Positions 25,506 through 34,648 of a stretch of 64,000 bases of DNA are shown here, one piece after another; the stretch's first letter is position 1, and each line of letters starts with the position of its first letter. The position numbers were made by a program, and so were the translations under genes. The notes below the pieces were generated by a model. It had not been told where the DNA came from and did not search any database. It saw nothing but the letters and a program-made list of their open reading frames with translations. The DNA comes from Nitrosarchaeum sp. GTDB taxonomy: Archaea > Thermoproteota > Nitrososphaeria > Nitrososphaerales > Nitrosopumilaceae. The stretch covers positions 1-64,000 of the forward strand of contig NZ_JAVYIM010000004.1 of assembly GCF_035968265.1 (NCBI RefSeq), read 5' to 3'.

Positions 25506-26627
25506 TTATGTTATCTTTTTAGATAATGTTTCTTGAATTAAACTTTGATACAAAGATCTTGGATCATTTTTTTTAATCTCTAATTCAGATATTGATAATT
25601 TTAGTTTTTCATATTTTTTCACGATTCTTGCAAAATTTTCTTGTATTGGCATTGATGGTACAATAACTTCAAGATTTCTGAGATTAGTTTGATTAATCGT
25701 ACCTCTTCTGTTATCCCCCCCAAAATTTCTTAATTCGGCATATCTCATTTTCAAATTAAAATGAAAATATTCTGGAAGTAATTTGGAATTAGGTAATATG
25801 GCAATCATACTTTCATTAGCTGTCATTGGATTTCGTAAGATAGCTGTCATGCCTCTAGTCTTACCCTGACCTACACGTCCGATTAAAATCGTACCTGTTG
25901 GATATGTTTGCATATTTTTTGAACGTTTTCCTTCTTCGGAAATTTTTGTATCTACCGAGTAAATGAACTCTCGTTTAATATCTGATCCATTAACCCAATC
26001 AATGTCTCCATTAAAATATGCAGGATTATTTGTTTCGGGTGTTCCTCCCATAGAAAAATCAACTTTCAATTCTTCCAAAGTTTTTGGTTTTGATTTATTT
26101 TTTAAAATTATCTCTGAATATGCTGAAAACATTAATTCATTAAGATGAATCATGAATTGCTTTTTTAATTGTACGATCTTTTCAGCTTTATCTAGAATTT
26201 TTATGATCTTGGGTTGAATTTTTTCTGGAGGTATAGAAATTGAACTTCTCTGTAGGTATTGAAAATATCTACTATAGCCTTTTTCAGGCAAAGAGATTCC
26301 TGATAATAAATGATATAGTAATTTAGTAGATATTTTTATTTTTGGTGTGAATACTTTAATTCCATCCGCCCCAGCAGTGAAATCAAAATTAATAAATTTT
26401 AAAATTTTTGTATGATCTCCAAATACTATTGCAGATTCTCCACAATCAAGTTTTTTTCTAACATCATTTGTAAATCCTCCAATAAGAGATAATCCTTGAT
26501 CAATAATTGGTAACTTACCTGTTTTAAGGTAATCACTTTGTTTGATTTTTTTATTTGTTAGTGGAATTATTTTTATTGTATCTGAAACTTTATAGACTTT
26601 CCAATCATTGTTGTTTTTGTTTTTCAT
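25506..26627 (-). CDS. hsdS: Type I restriction-modification specificity subunit
   Basis: DNA-recognition subunit of a type I R-M enzyme, 373 residues. Two target-recognition domains, each followed by a helical spacer: the first spacer is near IIKILDKAEKIVQLKKQF, the second near the C-terminus (ARIVKKYEKLKLSISELE). The second domain opens VDFSMGGTPETNNPAYFNGDIDWV as in many HsdS. It overlaps hsdM by 4 bases (ATGA). The sequence recognised cannot be read from the protein. Confidence 0.92.
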   Translation of the reverse strand: MKNKNNNDWKVYKVSDTIKIIPLTNKKIKQSDYLKTGKLPIIDQGLSLIGGFTNDVRKKLDCGESAIVFGDHTKILKFINFDFTAGADGIKVFTPKIKISTKLLYHLLSGISLPEKGYSRYFQYLQRSSISIPPEKIQPKIIKILDKAEKIVQLKKQFMIHLNELMFSAYSEIILKNKSKPKTLEELKVDFSMGGTPETNNPAYFNGDIDWVNGSDIKREFIYSVDTKISEEGKRSKNMQTYPTGTILIGRVGQGKTRGMTAILRNPMTANESMIAILPNSKLLPEYFHFNLKMRYAELRNFGGDNRRGTINQTNLRNLEVIVPSMPIQENFARIVKKYEKLKLSISELEIKKNDPRSLYQSLIQETLSKKIT

Positions 26628-27994
26628 GATAGCAATTTTTTTAATTCTAGAAGATCTGTTTGTATGCTGTTCTCAATTTTTATCATATCATTAATGATCT
26701 CTTTTGATTTTCTAATCTCTGTTTGTTTTTTTGTAAATTTTTTATAATTTGTAGGAGATAATTTGTATTTATTTTTTTTAATGGCGGTGATATCTACTAC
26801 AAAACTTTTTGAAGATGTTTCTTTATCTGAAAATTTTTGTAGTATGTCTGGAATATCCCCTTTACCGTCAATTTTGTCTCGTTTATCATCCAAAGTATAT
26901 CCATCAGAGCTCATTTCATAAAACCAAATTTTGTTTGTTTTTCCACCTTTAGTGAAAATTATTATTGCAGTAGTTACCCCCGCATAAGGTTTGAAAACAC
27001 CTGATGGCATCGTGATTATTGCTTCTATCTGACACTTATCAACCAAAATTTCACGAAGTTTGTCATGTGCTTTTGATTTTGTGTTTAATTCACTGTCTGG
27101 AATAATTATTCCTGCCCTACCTCCAATTGTCAGAAGATTGTAAAACAATTCTACAAATAATAATGATGTTTTTGTTGTAGGTAGTGTCAAATCATCATTA
27201 ATGTCTCCTTTATCAATGGAACCTGCAAATGGCGGATTTGCAAGAATCACATTGTATTTTTTCTTTTGATCAAATGATTTGGATAATGCATCAGCATATT
27301 CAATATTAGGTTCGTCAATTCCATGAAGCATCATGTTCATCACGCCTATTCTTAACATAGTGTAATCAAAATCGAATCCAAAAAAGCTCTTTTCTTTCAA
27401 AAGTTTCCAATGCTCTTTTTTTGTAATTTTATCTCCAATAATTCCATGCGGTGCTCCATCATTATCATATTTGATTAGTTCTGGGTTTGTATTCTGTTTT
27501 ACAATATGTTCATAGGAGTTTATCAAAAACCCTCCAGTTCCACATGCAGGATCACAAATTGTTTCACCTATCACTGGATTCACTAAATCAATAATCATGC
27601 GAATAATATGTCTTGGAGTTCTAAATTGATCATTCTTCCCAGAAACTTTCAATTCGCTAAGTAAGTATTCATATATGTCGCCTTGAAGATCTTGTGAACG
27701 TGATGAGAGATTTATCTCATCTAGTATGCTTACAGATTCTTCTAATAATGATGCTTTTTGAATCATGAATGTTGCATCTTTCATATACTTAGAATAAGAT
27801 GATTTTGAGTTAGCTAATTCTTTGATAAATGGAAATACTATAGTAGAAACATGACTTAACATTTCATTTGCAGGCATATTTTTCCAAAATGACCATCTGC
27901 AATTTTCATTTTCAGAAAATACCGAAACATATTTTTCATTTTTAATTAACGCAAAATCCTTACGTTGACTATCTAAAATTTCAAGTCGTCTCAT
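26624..27994 (-). CDS. hsdM: Type I restriction-modification methyltransferase subunit
   Basis: N6-adenine methyltransferase subunit. SAM motif DPACGTGGF near residues 146-154, catalytic NPPF near 251-254, and the preceding FRTPRHIIRMI helix. The first ATG (27994) yields MRRLEILD, but the in-frame codons upstream to about 28099 read like the normal HsdM N-terminus (IWDRFRSGGLANPL...ITYLLFMRRL) and contain no ATG, GTG or TTG. The true start may therefore be non-standard, or the gene N-terminally truncated. Confidence 0.9.
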   Translation of the reverse strand: MRRLEILDSQRKDFALIKNEKYVSVFSENENCRWSFWKNMPANEMLSHVSTIVFPFIKELANSKSSYSKYMKDATFMIQKASLLEESVSILDEINLSSRSQDLQGDIYEYLLSELKVSGKNDQFRTPRHIIRMIIDLVNPVIGETICDPACGTGGFLINSYEHIVKQNTNPELIKYDNDGAPHGIIGDKITKKEHWKLLKEKSFFGFDFDYTMLRIGVMNMMLHGIDEPNIEYADALSKSFDQKKKYNVILANPPFAGSIDKGDINDDLTLPTTKTSLLFVELFYNLLTIGGRAGIIIPDSELNTKSKAHDKLREILVDKCQIEAIITMPSGVFKPYAGVTTAIIIFTKGGKTNKIWFYEMSSDGYTLDDKRDKIDGKGDIPDILQKFSDKETSSKSFVVDITAIKKNKYKLSPTNYKKFTKKQTEIRKSKEIINDMIKIENSIQTDLLELKKLLS

Positions 27995-28101
27995 AAATAG
28001 AAGATATGTTATTTGTTCTATTGCTACTAATGGATTAGCTAATCCTCCTGATCTAAATCTGTCCCATATTTTTCTAATCTGTAATTCAATTTTTTTTTCG
28101 A

Positions 28102-30897
28102 TTATTTCTCAAACACCTCTAGTTCTAATTTCTTACACAATCCAACCATCTCCTCTAATTCTTCTTTTTTAAACAAACTTGTAGGTGACCCAATGTTTGT
28201 AAATGGCGGATTGAAAAAGTCATCAATCTCAACGTGTTTCTTTGAACTAAATACTGTTGCCAAAGTTCTAACAAAGTTTACTTGATTAGCATTAAGGTAG
28301 TTTTTTTCTATTACAAATGTAGAAAATGCTTCTTTGATTTTCTGCTTGGGATCTGGGAACTCGTACAAACCAAGTATCTTTTTTACAAACTCTACAAGTG
28401 TTCCCCTATTTTCATCATAAATTTTCTTTAGATTTTTCTCTGTAATGTATAGATCTGGTGCATTTAGTGTTCTCTCTAATTGCTCTAAATCTGCTTGTGT
28501 TAGTGCCTCGTCTTTCTTTAATTTCTTGATTACAGGCTCAGATTCCGCCAATTCTTTGATCTTTTTCTCAACTTTGGTCTGGTAGGTATCAATGTATTCT
28601 TCTTGCAAATTGGGCCCATATTCCAGCAAAGTTCTCTGCTTTACCACATCGCCCATATCAATTACAATTTGTGGTGTTGGGTCTGGTTGTTTGTATTGCA
28701 TTAAGCCAGATAACTCGTCTCTGATTTTGAACAAGTCATCTTCTTTTACCCCATCCCAAAAGTCTTGTCTTGTAACCATGTTGATAATCTCTTTTTTTGC
28801 TTTGACATCATTTAGAGTCATTGGCAAACTCTCTGCATACTCTGCAATCATTTCCATTGCTCTTTGCATGTCTTTTTGATTATTTTGTAGATATGCCAAT
28901 ACATATTGTTCACATTTTAGAATAAACATTGCCTCATTGAGATTTACATCAGGAATGAATTTCATTAACGGGGCAATCTTCTTTTTCAAAAACTGTATTG
29001 GTTCTACACTAATCTTATTCCAAAGATCTGGTGACTCTGCAAGTTCCACATCACGCAGTTTTTCTTTAATGGATACACTATCTTTTGGTAAACTTGTAAT
29101 GTATTCCATAATTTTTTCTTTTACTAGTTCTGCGCGCTTCAAGTCATTTCTTTCCATAAATGACTCGTAGAGATTTAATCGTGTAAGAAAGATTCTTGAT
29201 GTAATTGCTTCCGTGGATGACGCAAGTTTTCCTTTTGGGTGCATTTTAAAGTAATCAAATGTTTTCCAAAAATCAAATATTAGAAACTCTTCTTTCTTTC
29301 CGTTAGGTAGCCACTCTCTATGTGAACAAACCTTATCGTGTCTTGTTCCTCTTCCAATCATCTGCCAGAATCTAATCTTTGAAAATACTGGTTTTGCAAA
29401 TACTAGATTGCATACTTCGGGAATATCCACTCCTGTATCTAACATTCCAACGGATATTGCAATTCTTGGAAAACTTTCTTTTTTAAAATCTTTAATCAAT
29501 TCTTTTGCTCTTGAATCCTCTGATGTAATCATGCGCGCTAGTTTCCCCTTGTATTGGGGATAGAACTCTTCAAAGACTTCCCATATTCTCTTTGCATGCT
29601 TGATTGATACTGGAAAGATTATGGTCTTGGCAGGCAACATGCCTGATTCATCCATAATGCAATTATCCATAAACTCCTTGACTAGTGCCTCGTTTGTGCC
29701 TAAGACTGCAACTTTTTTCTCTATTTGTGAGCCTGCAAACTCCATATCTGCGTCCTCAATCCCCTCTTCATAGAGGCGTAGTTTTTCTGCCTCTGGAACA
29801 TCATGATGAGTAATACCTTCTAGTTGAAAGTGAGTCTGCGCTTGGTGTACCTTATAATCACATAGATGATCATCTGCTATTGCTTGGTCATACGTGTAAA
29901 GAAATGTTGGATTACCATCATGACAGTCAAAGAACCTAAATGAATCCTTGTCAATCAAGTCGGAAGGCGTTGCAGTAAGACCTACTTGCATTGCATCAAA
30001 ATATGTAAAGACGTCTTTCCATTTGTTGTAAATCGAACGATGTGCCTCATCGGATATAATTAAATCAAAAAACCCTACTGTAAAGTCACGATATACATTT
30101 TCAAATGTCTGTATTGTAGAGACATAAATCCTGTGAGTCTTGTCAACTGTCCCAGTATATACAATATCCATTGATTCATTTGGAAAGAATTTTTTAAAAT
30201 TCTCATAGTATGCTTGATCACGCAGTTCTTTTCTGTCTGCCAAAAACAAAACTCGCTTTACTCTGTTAGAGTGTAGTAATACGTCTACTAGTGACATTGC
30301 AACTCTTGTTTTTCCTGTTCCTGTTGCTTGGACAATTAAAAATTTCCGTCTACCATTATCAATACCGTCTAACACACGTTTGATTGCCTCTACTTGATAA
30401 TCTCTGTCTGTAATTTCTGGATTTATTTTAATATCGCCAAAGTCTTTTTTTGCAATGTTTTGGTATCGTCTTGTCTCCAAATCGTCGCGTGAATAAAATC
30501 CCTTAAGTGGTCTTACTCCTTCATATCCTCTGTTCCAAAACCAAATTTCATATCCGTTAGTTAGAAAAATAAAGACTTCATGTCCTGTCTGTTTTTTAAT
30601 GTCGTCTGCATATCCTTCTGCTTGTCTTTGCCCTGTGATTGGATCCTTTGATGTCTTTTTTGCTTCAATTATTGCAAGTGGATCTCCCTTGCTATCTAGT
30701 AAAAGATAATCTGCATACGCCTTTTCTTCATTGTTTACAAATGTCTCCTCAAATGTCTTGTAGTTTCTTTTTACAAAATCCGATTGCTTTGTGTCAATCT
30801 CTACAACTACTTGGGATAAATCGTCCATGTTCCAGCCCGCCTGTTTTAGGATGGGGTCAATCTTTTCCTTCCTAGTTCGCGCTTCGGACGTACCCAT
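28102..30897 (-). CDS. hsdR: Type I restriction endonuclease subunit
   Basis: ATP-dependent translocase/nuclease of the system, 931 residues, EcoEI-like. The order is: PD-(D/E)xK nuclease with AIIEAKK near 75, Walker A ATGTGKT near 190, DEAH near 283, GLTATP, and helicase motif VI IGRGTRHD, followed by a helical C-terminal part. All key motifs are intact. It is first in the hsdR-M-S order, and the hsdM N-terminal frame begins right at its stop codon. Confidence 0.95.
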   Translation of the reverse strand: MGTSEARTRKEKIDPILKQAGWNMDDLSQVVVEIDTKQSDFVKRNYKTFEETFVNNEEKAYADYLLLDSKGDPLAIIEAKKTSKDPITGQRQAEGYADDIKKQTGHEVFIFLTNGYEIWFWNRGYEGVRPLKGFYSRDDLETRRYQNIAKKDFGDIKINPEITDRDYQVEAIKRVLDGIDNGRRKFLIVQATGTGKTRVAMSLVDVLLHSNRVKRVLFLADRKELRDQAYYENFKKFFPNESMDIVYTGTVDKTHRIYVSTIQTFENVYRDFTVGFFDLIISDEAHRSIYNKWKDVFTYFDAMQVGLTATPSDLIDKDSFRFFDCHDGNPTFLYTYDQAIADDHLCDYKVHQAQTHFQLEGITHHDVPEAEKLRLYEEGIEDADMEFAGSQIEKKVAVLGTNEALVKEFMDNCIMDESGMLPAKTIIFPVSIKHAKRIWEVFEEFYPQYKGKLARMITSEDSRAKELIKDFKKESFPRIAISVGMLDTGVDIPEVCNLVFAKPVFSKIRFWQMIGRGTRHDKVCSHREWLPNGKKEEFLIFDFWKTFDYFKMHPKGKLASSTEAITSRIFLTRLNLYESFMERNDLKRAELVKEKIMEYITSLPKDSVSIKEKLRDVELAESPDLWNKISVEPIQFLKKKIAPLMKFIPDVNLNEAMFILKCEQYVLAYLQNNQKDMQRAMEMIAEYAESLPMTLNDVKAKKEIINMVTRQDFWDGVKEDDLFKIRDELSGLMQYKQPDPTPQIVIDMGDVVKQRTLLEYGPNLQEEYIDTYQTKVEKKIKELAESEPVIKKLKKDEALTQADLEQLERTLNAPDLYITEKNLKKIYDENRGTLVEFVKKILGLYEFPDPKQKIKEAFSTFVIEKNYLNANQVNFVRTLATVFSSKKHVEIDDFFNPPFTNIGSPTSLFKKEELEEMVGLCKKLELEVFEK

Positions 30898-31082
30898 CTT
30901 TATTCAAAATTGAGTTTGAATCACCCGAAGATAAAGGATCTTATGAAAGTCATACTTAAAAGAAAATTTCATCTCAGTTAATCTACACAAGAAGCAGAAA
31001 TGGAAGTTGATGATGTTAAAAAGAGGATTCTTTCACACGTCTGAACATGTATTCTAATGAAATTTTTAACATTACAAATTAG

Positions 31083-31301
31083 ATGTGCGTAATTAGATTA
31101 ATTATGAAAATTAACGGAATTATTATGACATTGCAACCTGAAAATTTTGGTAAAGTCTATACCACTTATGGAGGGATATTTGTTGTATCATCAATAATTT
31201 GGGGTTATTGGATAGACAAGAAAAAGCCAGACAGGTTTGAGATAATTGGATCAATAGTTGTACTACTTGGCGTTACAGTAATGTTTTATTTTCCACGATA
31301 A
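31083..31301 (+). pseudogene. Truncated UPF0060/YnfA-like membrane protein
   Basis: Residues from about 16 onward (LQPENFGKVYTTYGGIFV... to the FPR end) match the C-terminal half of YnfA/UPF0060 proteins, which normally have about 108 residues and four spans. Here the first two spans are missing, replaced by an unrelated stretch. It lies between hsdR and the metal block. It may be a remnant, or a functional half-sized protein that assembles as a dimer. Confidence 0.65.
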
Positions 31302-31316
31302 TCATAGTGTAAGAAT

Positions 31317-32243
31317 CTATTTTAGTCCCTTGTTTGTACCAATCATTTCATACTGGGTTACATCGTATGAAAGTTTGTAGACTTCTTGGTATCCCTCAGA
31401 TGAAAATCCACTGATATAGAGTATTTTGTTTGGAGAATCAAAAGCAATGCTAGTAATGGTCAGATCAATGTCTGGCAAGTCTTCCCAAGTTACTCCAAGA
31501 TCATCTGAACGAACCAAATCAAATGTATTTACTGATGCAAAAAGGATTCCATTATCATCAAAATTCAACGCATATACTGCTAATCCCTGATATGCAACAT
31601 GTGTCCATATGATACCCCCATCACTTGATTTGTAAATTCCATTTCCTGTTCCTGCAAAAATCAGTTGAGAGTCAGTCGGAGAAATTGCTAGTGCAGAAAT
31701 ATATTCTGGATACTCTAGTGTTTCCCAAGTTTTTCCTGCATCAATAGTCTTGAATAATCCTCTTGCTCCACTGTCAAAACCGATTATTGTTTCTGGATTT
31801 TGTTTGCTTACTGCCATTGCATGAAAGTCTACTGGAGGCTCTATTACATTAGAGACATGTTGCCAAGTCACTCCCCCGTCATTACTTTTGATCAGTCCTG
31901 TGTTTCCTCCAGTTGATGGATGACCACTTGCATACAGAGGAAATCCAGAAACCATAGGTGCATTAAATGCCATGTAATCGGCTCTTACTTGGTCTACTTT
32001 TACAGGAAGAGCACCATTTCTGCTTTGATAAAAATCTCCATGTGTTGCAATATACAAAATACTAGAATCTGCATGGTCTACACCTAATCCATGAACATGA
32101 CGCCAATCAACTGTTCTTGTATTGGATGTAGTGTCTGTCATTATGGATTTTTGATCATTAGAATTAAAGCTAAAAGCTATTGCGATTCCAATTATTACAA
32201 TACATGTGATAATTAGAAGTTTCTTTGGAATCTTGGTTTTCAA
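31317..32243 (-). CDS. Exported BNR/Asp-box beta-propeller protein
   Basis: N-terminal signal anchor (residues 8-26), then a beta-propeller with Asp-box repeats SNDGGVTW, SSDGGIIW and SDDLGVTW. The opening WRHVHGLGVDH matches a sialidase-like family found in bacteria and archaea. No sialidase catalytic set is evident. It stands next to Met-rich and CDF genes, which suggests a role outside the membrane in metal stress, but this is context only. Confidence 0.82.
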   Translation of the reverse strand: MKTKIPKKLLIITCIVIIGIAIAFSFNSNDQKSIMTDTTSNTRTVDWRHVHGLGVDHADSSILYIATHGDFYQSRNGALPVKVDQVRADYMAFNAPMVSGFPLYASGHPSTGGNTGLIKSNDGGVTWQHVSNVIEPPVDFHAMAVSKQNPETIIGFDSGARGLFKTIDAGKTWETLEYPEYISALAISPTDSQLIFAGTGNGIYKSSDGGIIWTHVAYQGLAVYALNFDDNGILFASVNTFDLVRSDDLGVTWEDLPDIDLTITSIAFDSPNKILYISGFSSEGYQEVYKLSYDVTQYEMIGTNKGLK

Positions 32244-32347
32244 AATATAACGTCAATTACGCTTTGAGTATTAGATATAAAAAACAAGTACTTTACATTC
32301 GTAAAATATTAGGTTCAATCTTTATATTAAAATTAATTTTCAAGTAT

Positions 32348-33163
32348 TTACTGAAATAGTGATTTTACTTTTCCAAGTTCACTTTTAATTGAGTTAATTT
32401 TTGCATCAACATTGTCTGAAGTATCACCATTGTTAATCATGGAGCGAAGATCTACTCTCATCATCAATTCGATTTTTTCCATCAAAGGTCTATCTTTTTG
32501 AGCGATTGCACCTTCAACATATTCATAATTTTCCAAGTAAGCATTTGTTGCAAGTGAAAATGCAGAATCTTGATCACCATTTCTATAATTTGATGACACT
32601 TGATCTAGAATTTTTTCTATATTGTCAATCGTAGTTATGACCTCACTTTGTTGCGTAATTGGAGAGCCCATCATATTACCACTCATCATACCTGAACCCA
32701 TCATTTGGTTGCCCATCATGTTGTTTCCCATCATATTATTTCCCATCATCATATTCATCATGTCTTGATTATTCATCATGGAGTTCATCATCCCCTGATT
32801 ATTCATCATCATTCCCATCATCTGATCTCTCATTGTGGGATCATTCATCATATTGTTCATCATTGGTTGCATCATTGAGTTCATGTGTTGATTATTACCC
32901 ATCATCATGCTGTGCATCTGTGTCATGGCTTGTGGGTCGTTCATCATCATCCCCATCCATTGATTCATGGCGTTAGGATTATTCATCATAGTCTGATGCC
33001 ATTGGTTCATCATGTTAGGATCATTCATCATTTGTTGCATCTGCTGTGGTGTCATTTGCATGTAGTTGGGAGTTACTGTGCTTTGTAAAACTCCATATCC
33101 AACACCAATTCCAACAATAAAAACACCTACTGCAATTCCAATGATTACATATTGGCTTGTCAT
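32348..33163 (-). CDS. Membrane-anchored Met/Asn-rich protein, probable copper binder
   Basis: One N-terminal span (residues 6-26), then about 140 residues dominated by Met, Asn, Gln and His in MMNNP/MMGNN-type repeats, then a helical domain of about 100 residues. Met-rich extracellular tracts are known from copper-binding and copper-resistance proteins, where thioethers hold Cu(I). The repeats are irregular. It is placed between the propeller and CDF genes, all on the same strand. Confidence 0.8.
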   Translation of the reverse strand: MTSQYVIIGIAVGVFIVGIGVGYGVLQSTVTPNYMQMTPQQMQQMMNDPNMMNQWHQTMMNNPNAMNQWMGMMMNDPQAMTQMHSMMMGNNQHMNSMMQPMMNNMMNDPTMRDQMMGMMMNNQGMMNSMMNNQDMMNMMMGNNMMGNNMMGNQMMGSGMMSGNMMGSPITQQSEVITTIDNIEKILDQVSSNYRNGDQDSAFSLATNAYLENYEYVEGAIAQKDRPLMEKIELMMRVDLRSMINNGDTSDNVDAKINSIKSELGKVKSLFQ

Positions 33164-33219
33164 AAAAAATCTGATACAATCTCAAATATATAAAATACTG
33201 TGATATTCAATTTTGATTT

Positions 33220-33840
33220 TTACTTTATAGATTCAGATTTTTTTATATCATTTCTTGCGTCTTTAATGATTGAGAATGATGAATGGAGAAATAGACTTGC
33301 AATTATTCCAGCCACTATGAGATCAGGGTATGATGTTCCTGTCAAAAATACAAAACCTGCACCAACTATCACCAAAATGTTACCTAGTGCGTCATTGCGA
33401 CTAAAGAGCCATACTGCACGTACATTTGCATCACCTTTCCTATGTGGAAGCAATATGATAACTGCAATTACATTTATCAAAAGTGCGCCAACACCAAAGA
33501 CCCCCATCAGTCCAGCTTCTGGAACATGCAAAACTTGTGTACGATATATTGTATAGCCAAGTATTGCTATTCCCATTGCGCCCAGAAAAATTCCTTGTAG
33601 AAGAGCTGAGCGAGCACGTAATTTCAAACCCCATCCTATTGCAAGTAATCCTAAGAACGTGATAGAACCATCACCAAGAAAATCAAGTGCATCAGCTTTG
33701 AGTGCTTGAGAATCTGCAAGAAATCCACCAATCATTTCGGCAATTCCATAACCTACATTGATTAAAACAACAATCCATAATGCCTTGCGATATGCAGGTG
33801 TGATGTGAGATAGATCTTTTGGCAAATCATCGTCTGGCAT
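33220..33840 (-). CDS. Cation diffusion facilitator-like transporter
   Basis: 206 residues with five to six spans. CDF-type metal-site motifs appear as ADALDFLGD in an early span and SRNDALGN in a later one. The cytoplasmic C-terminal domain of typical CDFs is missing, as in some short members. It would export Zn(II), Cd(II) or a similar ion. It is divergent from the CmtR-like gene, and the 58-bp gap holds a palindrome, so repression by that regulator is likely (inference). Confidence 0.85.
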   Translation of the reverse strand: MPDDDLPKDLSHITPAYRKALWIVVLINVGYGIAEMIGGFLADSQALKADALDFLGDGSITFLGLLAIGWGLKLRARSALLQGIFLGAMGIAILGYTIYRTQVLHVPEAGLMGVFGVGALLINVIAVIILLPHRKGDANVRAVWLFSRNDALGNILVIVGAGFVFLTGTSYPDLIVAGIIASLFLHSSFSIIKDARNDIKKSESIK

Positions 33841-33876
33841 TAAATTTCCCTCTCAAATTCAATTAGAGTTAAATAA

Positions 33877-33904
33877 TAACATATCATTAATTAATGATAT
33901 GTTA
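33877..33904. promoter_or_regulatory. 28-bp perfect palindrome, probable operator
   Basis: A perfect inverted repeat centred between 33890 and 33891, with core CATATCATTAATTAATGATATG. It covers the start codon of the CmtR-like gene (33899-33901) and lies about 37 bp from the CDF start. ArsR/SmtB repressors bind imperfect 12-2-12 palindromes in just such positions. Confidence 0.7.
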
Positions 33905-34228
33905 AAGCAAGAGACAGACAAACTTGAATTAAAAGCAAAACTGTTTCGAGGTTTTGGAGATATGACTAGGTTATCCATACTAGAATCAATAATAGATGAA
34001 GAAAAAACAGTTACAGATATTTCTCAAGAAGTTAAGCAAAGCCAATCAAATGTATCTAATCACCTATCATGTCTATTGGAATGTGGCTTGGTTAAGAGCA
34101 GAAAAGAGGGCAAGAATAGGTTTTACAGCATTGGAGACAAGAAAGTAACCAAACTTCTCAAGCAGGGAGATGATATATTGTCAGATATTGCAGATGGAAT
34201 CTATTCCTGTGTGAATTACAAAAAATAA
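33899..34228 (+). CDS. ArsR/SmtB-family metal sensor, CmtR-like
   Basis: 109-residue winged-helix repressor. The recognition helix reads SNVSNHLSCLLECGLV with Cys58 and Cys62, and a third Cys104 lies near the end. The spacing matches CmtR of Mycobacterium tuberculosis (C57, C61, C102), which senses Cd(II)/Pb(II). So it is predicted to release DNA on binding a thiophilic metal. The start codon lies in the palindrome, consistent with autoregulation. Confidence 0.88.
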   Translation: MLKQETDKLELKAKLFRGFGDMTRLSILESIIDEEKTVTDISQEVKQSQSNVSNHLSCLLECGLVKSRKEGKNRFYSIGDKKVTKLLKQGDDILSDIADGIYSCVNYKK

Positions 34229-34240
34229 GTGCTAATTTAT

Positions 34241-34420
34241 TCACCATCTATGATAGCAGTCATTGCATTCCAATTTTGGATCGTTACTAGTTACATTGCA
34301 TCCCCCCAAAACAATCTCTTTTCTTTCCAATGCTTCTTCAATGGATTTCATATCTGCTGGAAGTCCCCAAAAGATTTTGGCAATGTTTTTGCCATTACAT
34401 GACGGACAAGTTTTAGACAT
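34241..34420 (-). CDS. Small zinc-ribbon protein, 59 aa
   Basis: ATG 34420 to TGA 34241. CPSC near the start, then GGCNV and CNDC near the end, giving a two-knuckle zinc ribbon with an extra Cys. The layout (CPxC, then Cys, then CxxC, ending in Trp) is that of a small family seen scattered in bacteria and archaea. Function unknown. Its start overlaps the stop of the upstream 60-aa gene, so the two form an operon. Confidence 0.75.
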   Translation of the reverse strand: MSKTCPSCNGKNIAKIFWGLPADMKSIEEALERKEIVLGGCNVTSNDPKLECNDCYHRW

Positions 34421-34595
34421 GTTTTTTCTGTTCTATCCTCCATGTATCACACGTATGACAATGTAAGATTGCTTTAGTAATTAGTTCGGGTGAGATTTCA
34501 TTTGGGCGTGCTAATTTCATCAAAGCATCAACAACATTCAAGTCTATTCTAACGAATAATTTTCCATCTTGTTTTTTATTTATTGAACCTGTCAT
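34413..34595 (-). CDS. Small hypothetical protein with HCHTCDTW motif
   Basis: 60 residues. A helical body (LNVVDALMKLARPNEISPELITKAILH) ends in HCHTCDTW, a possible His/Cys metal knuckle. The stop overlaps the ATG of the zinc-ribbon gene downstream in a coupled arrangement. No family recognised. Both are element genes, and their neighbours suggest metal handling or DNA binding, but this is unproven. Confidence 0.6.
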   Translation of the reverse strand: MTGSINKKQDGKLFVRIDLNVVDALMKLARPNEISPELITKAILHCHTCDTWRIEQKKHV

Positions 34596-34648
34596 GATCA
34601 GATTAGACGTTTGCTTCTAATATGCATTTTCTCCAAGTATGTTTGAAA

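Noticed and set aside
32659-33088. Plus-strand ORFs rich in Ser, Tyr and His
   Set aside because: They are antisense shadows of the Met/Asn-rich gene; only the minus strand has a sensible N-terminal anchor and C-terminal domain.
34263-34466. 67-codon plus-strand ORF
   Set aside because: It is a shadow of the two coupled minus-strand small genes, which carry metal knuckles and interlocked starts and stops.
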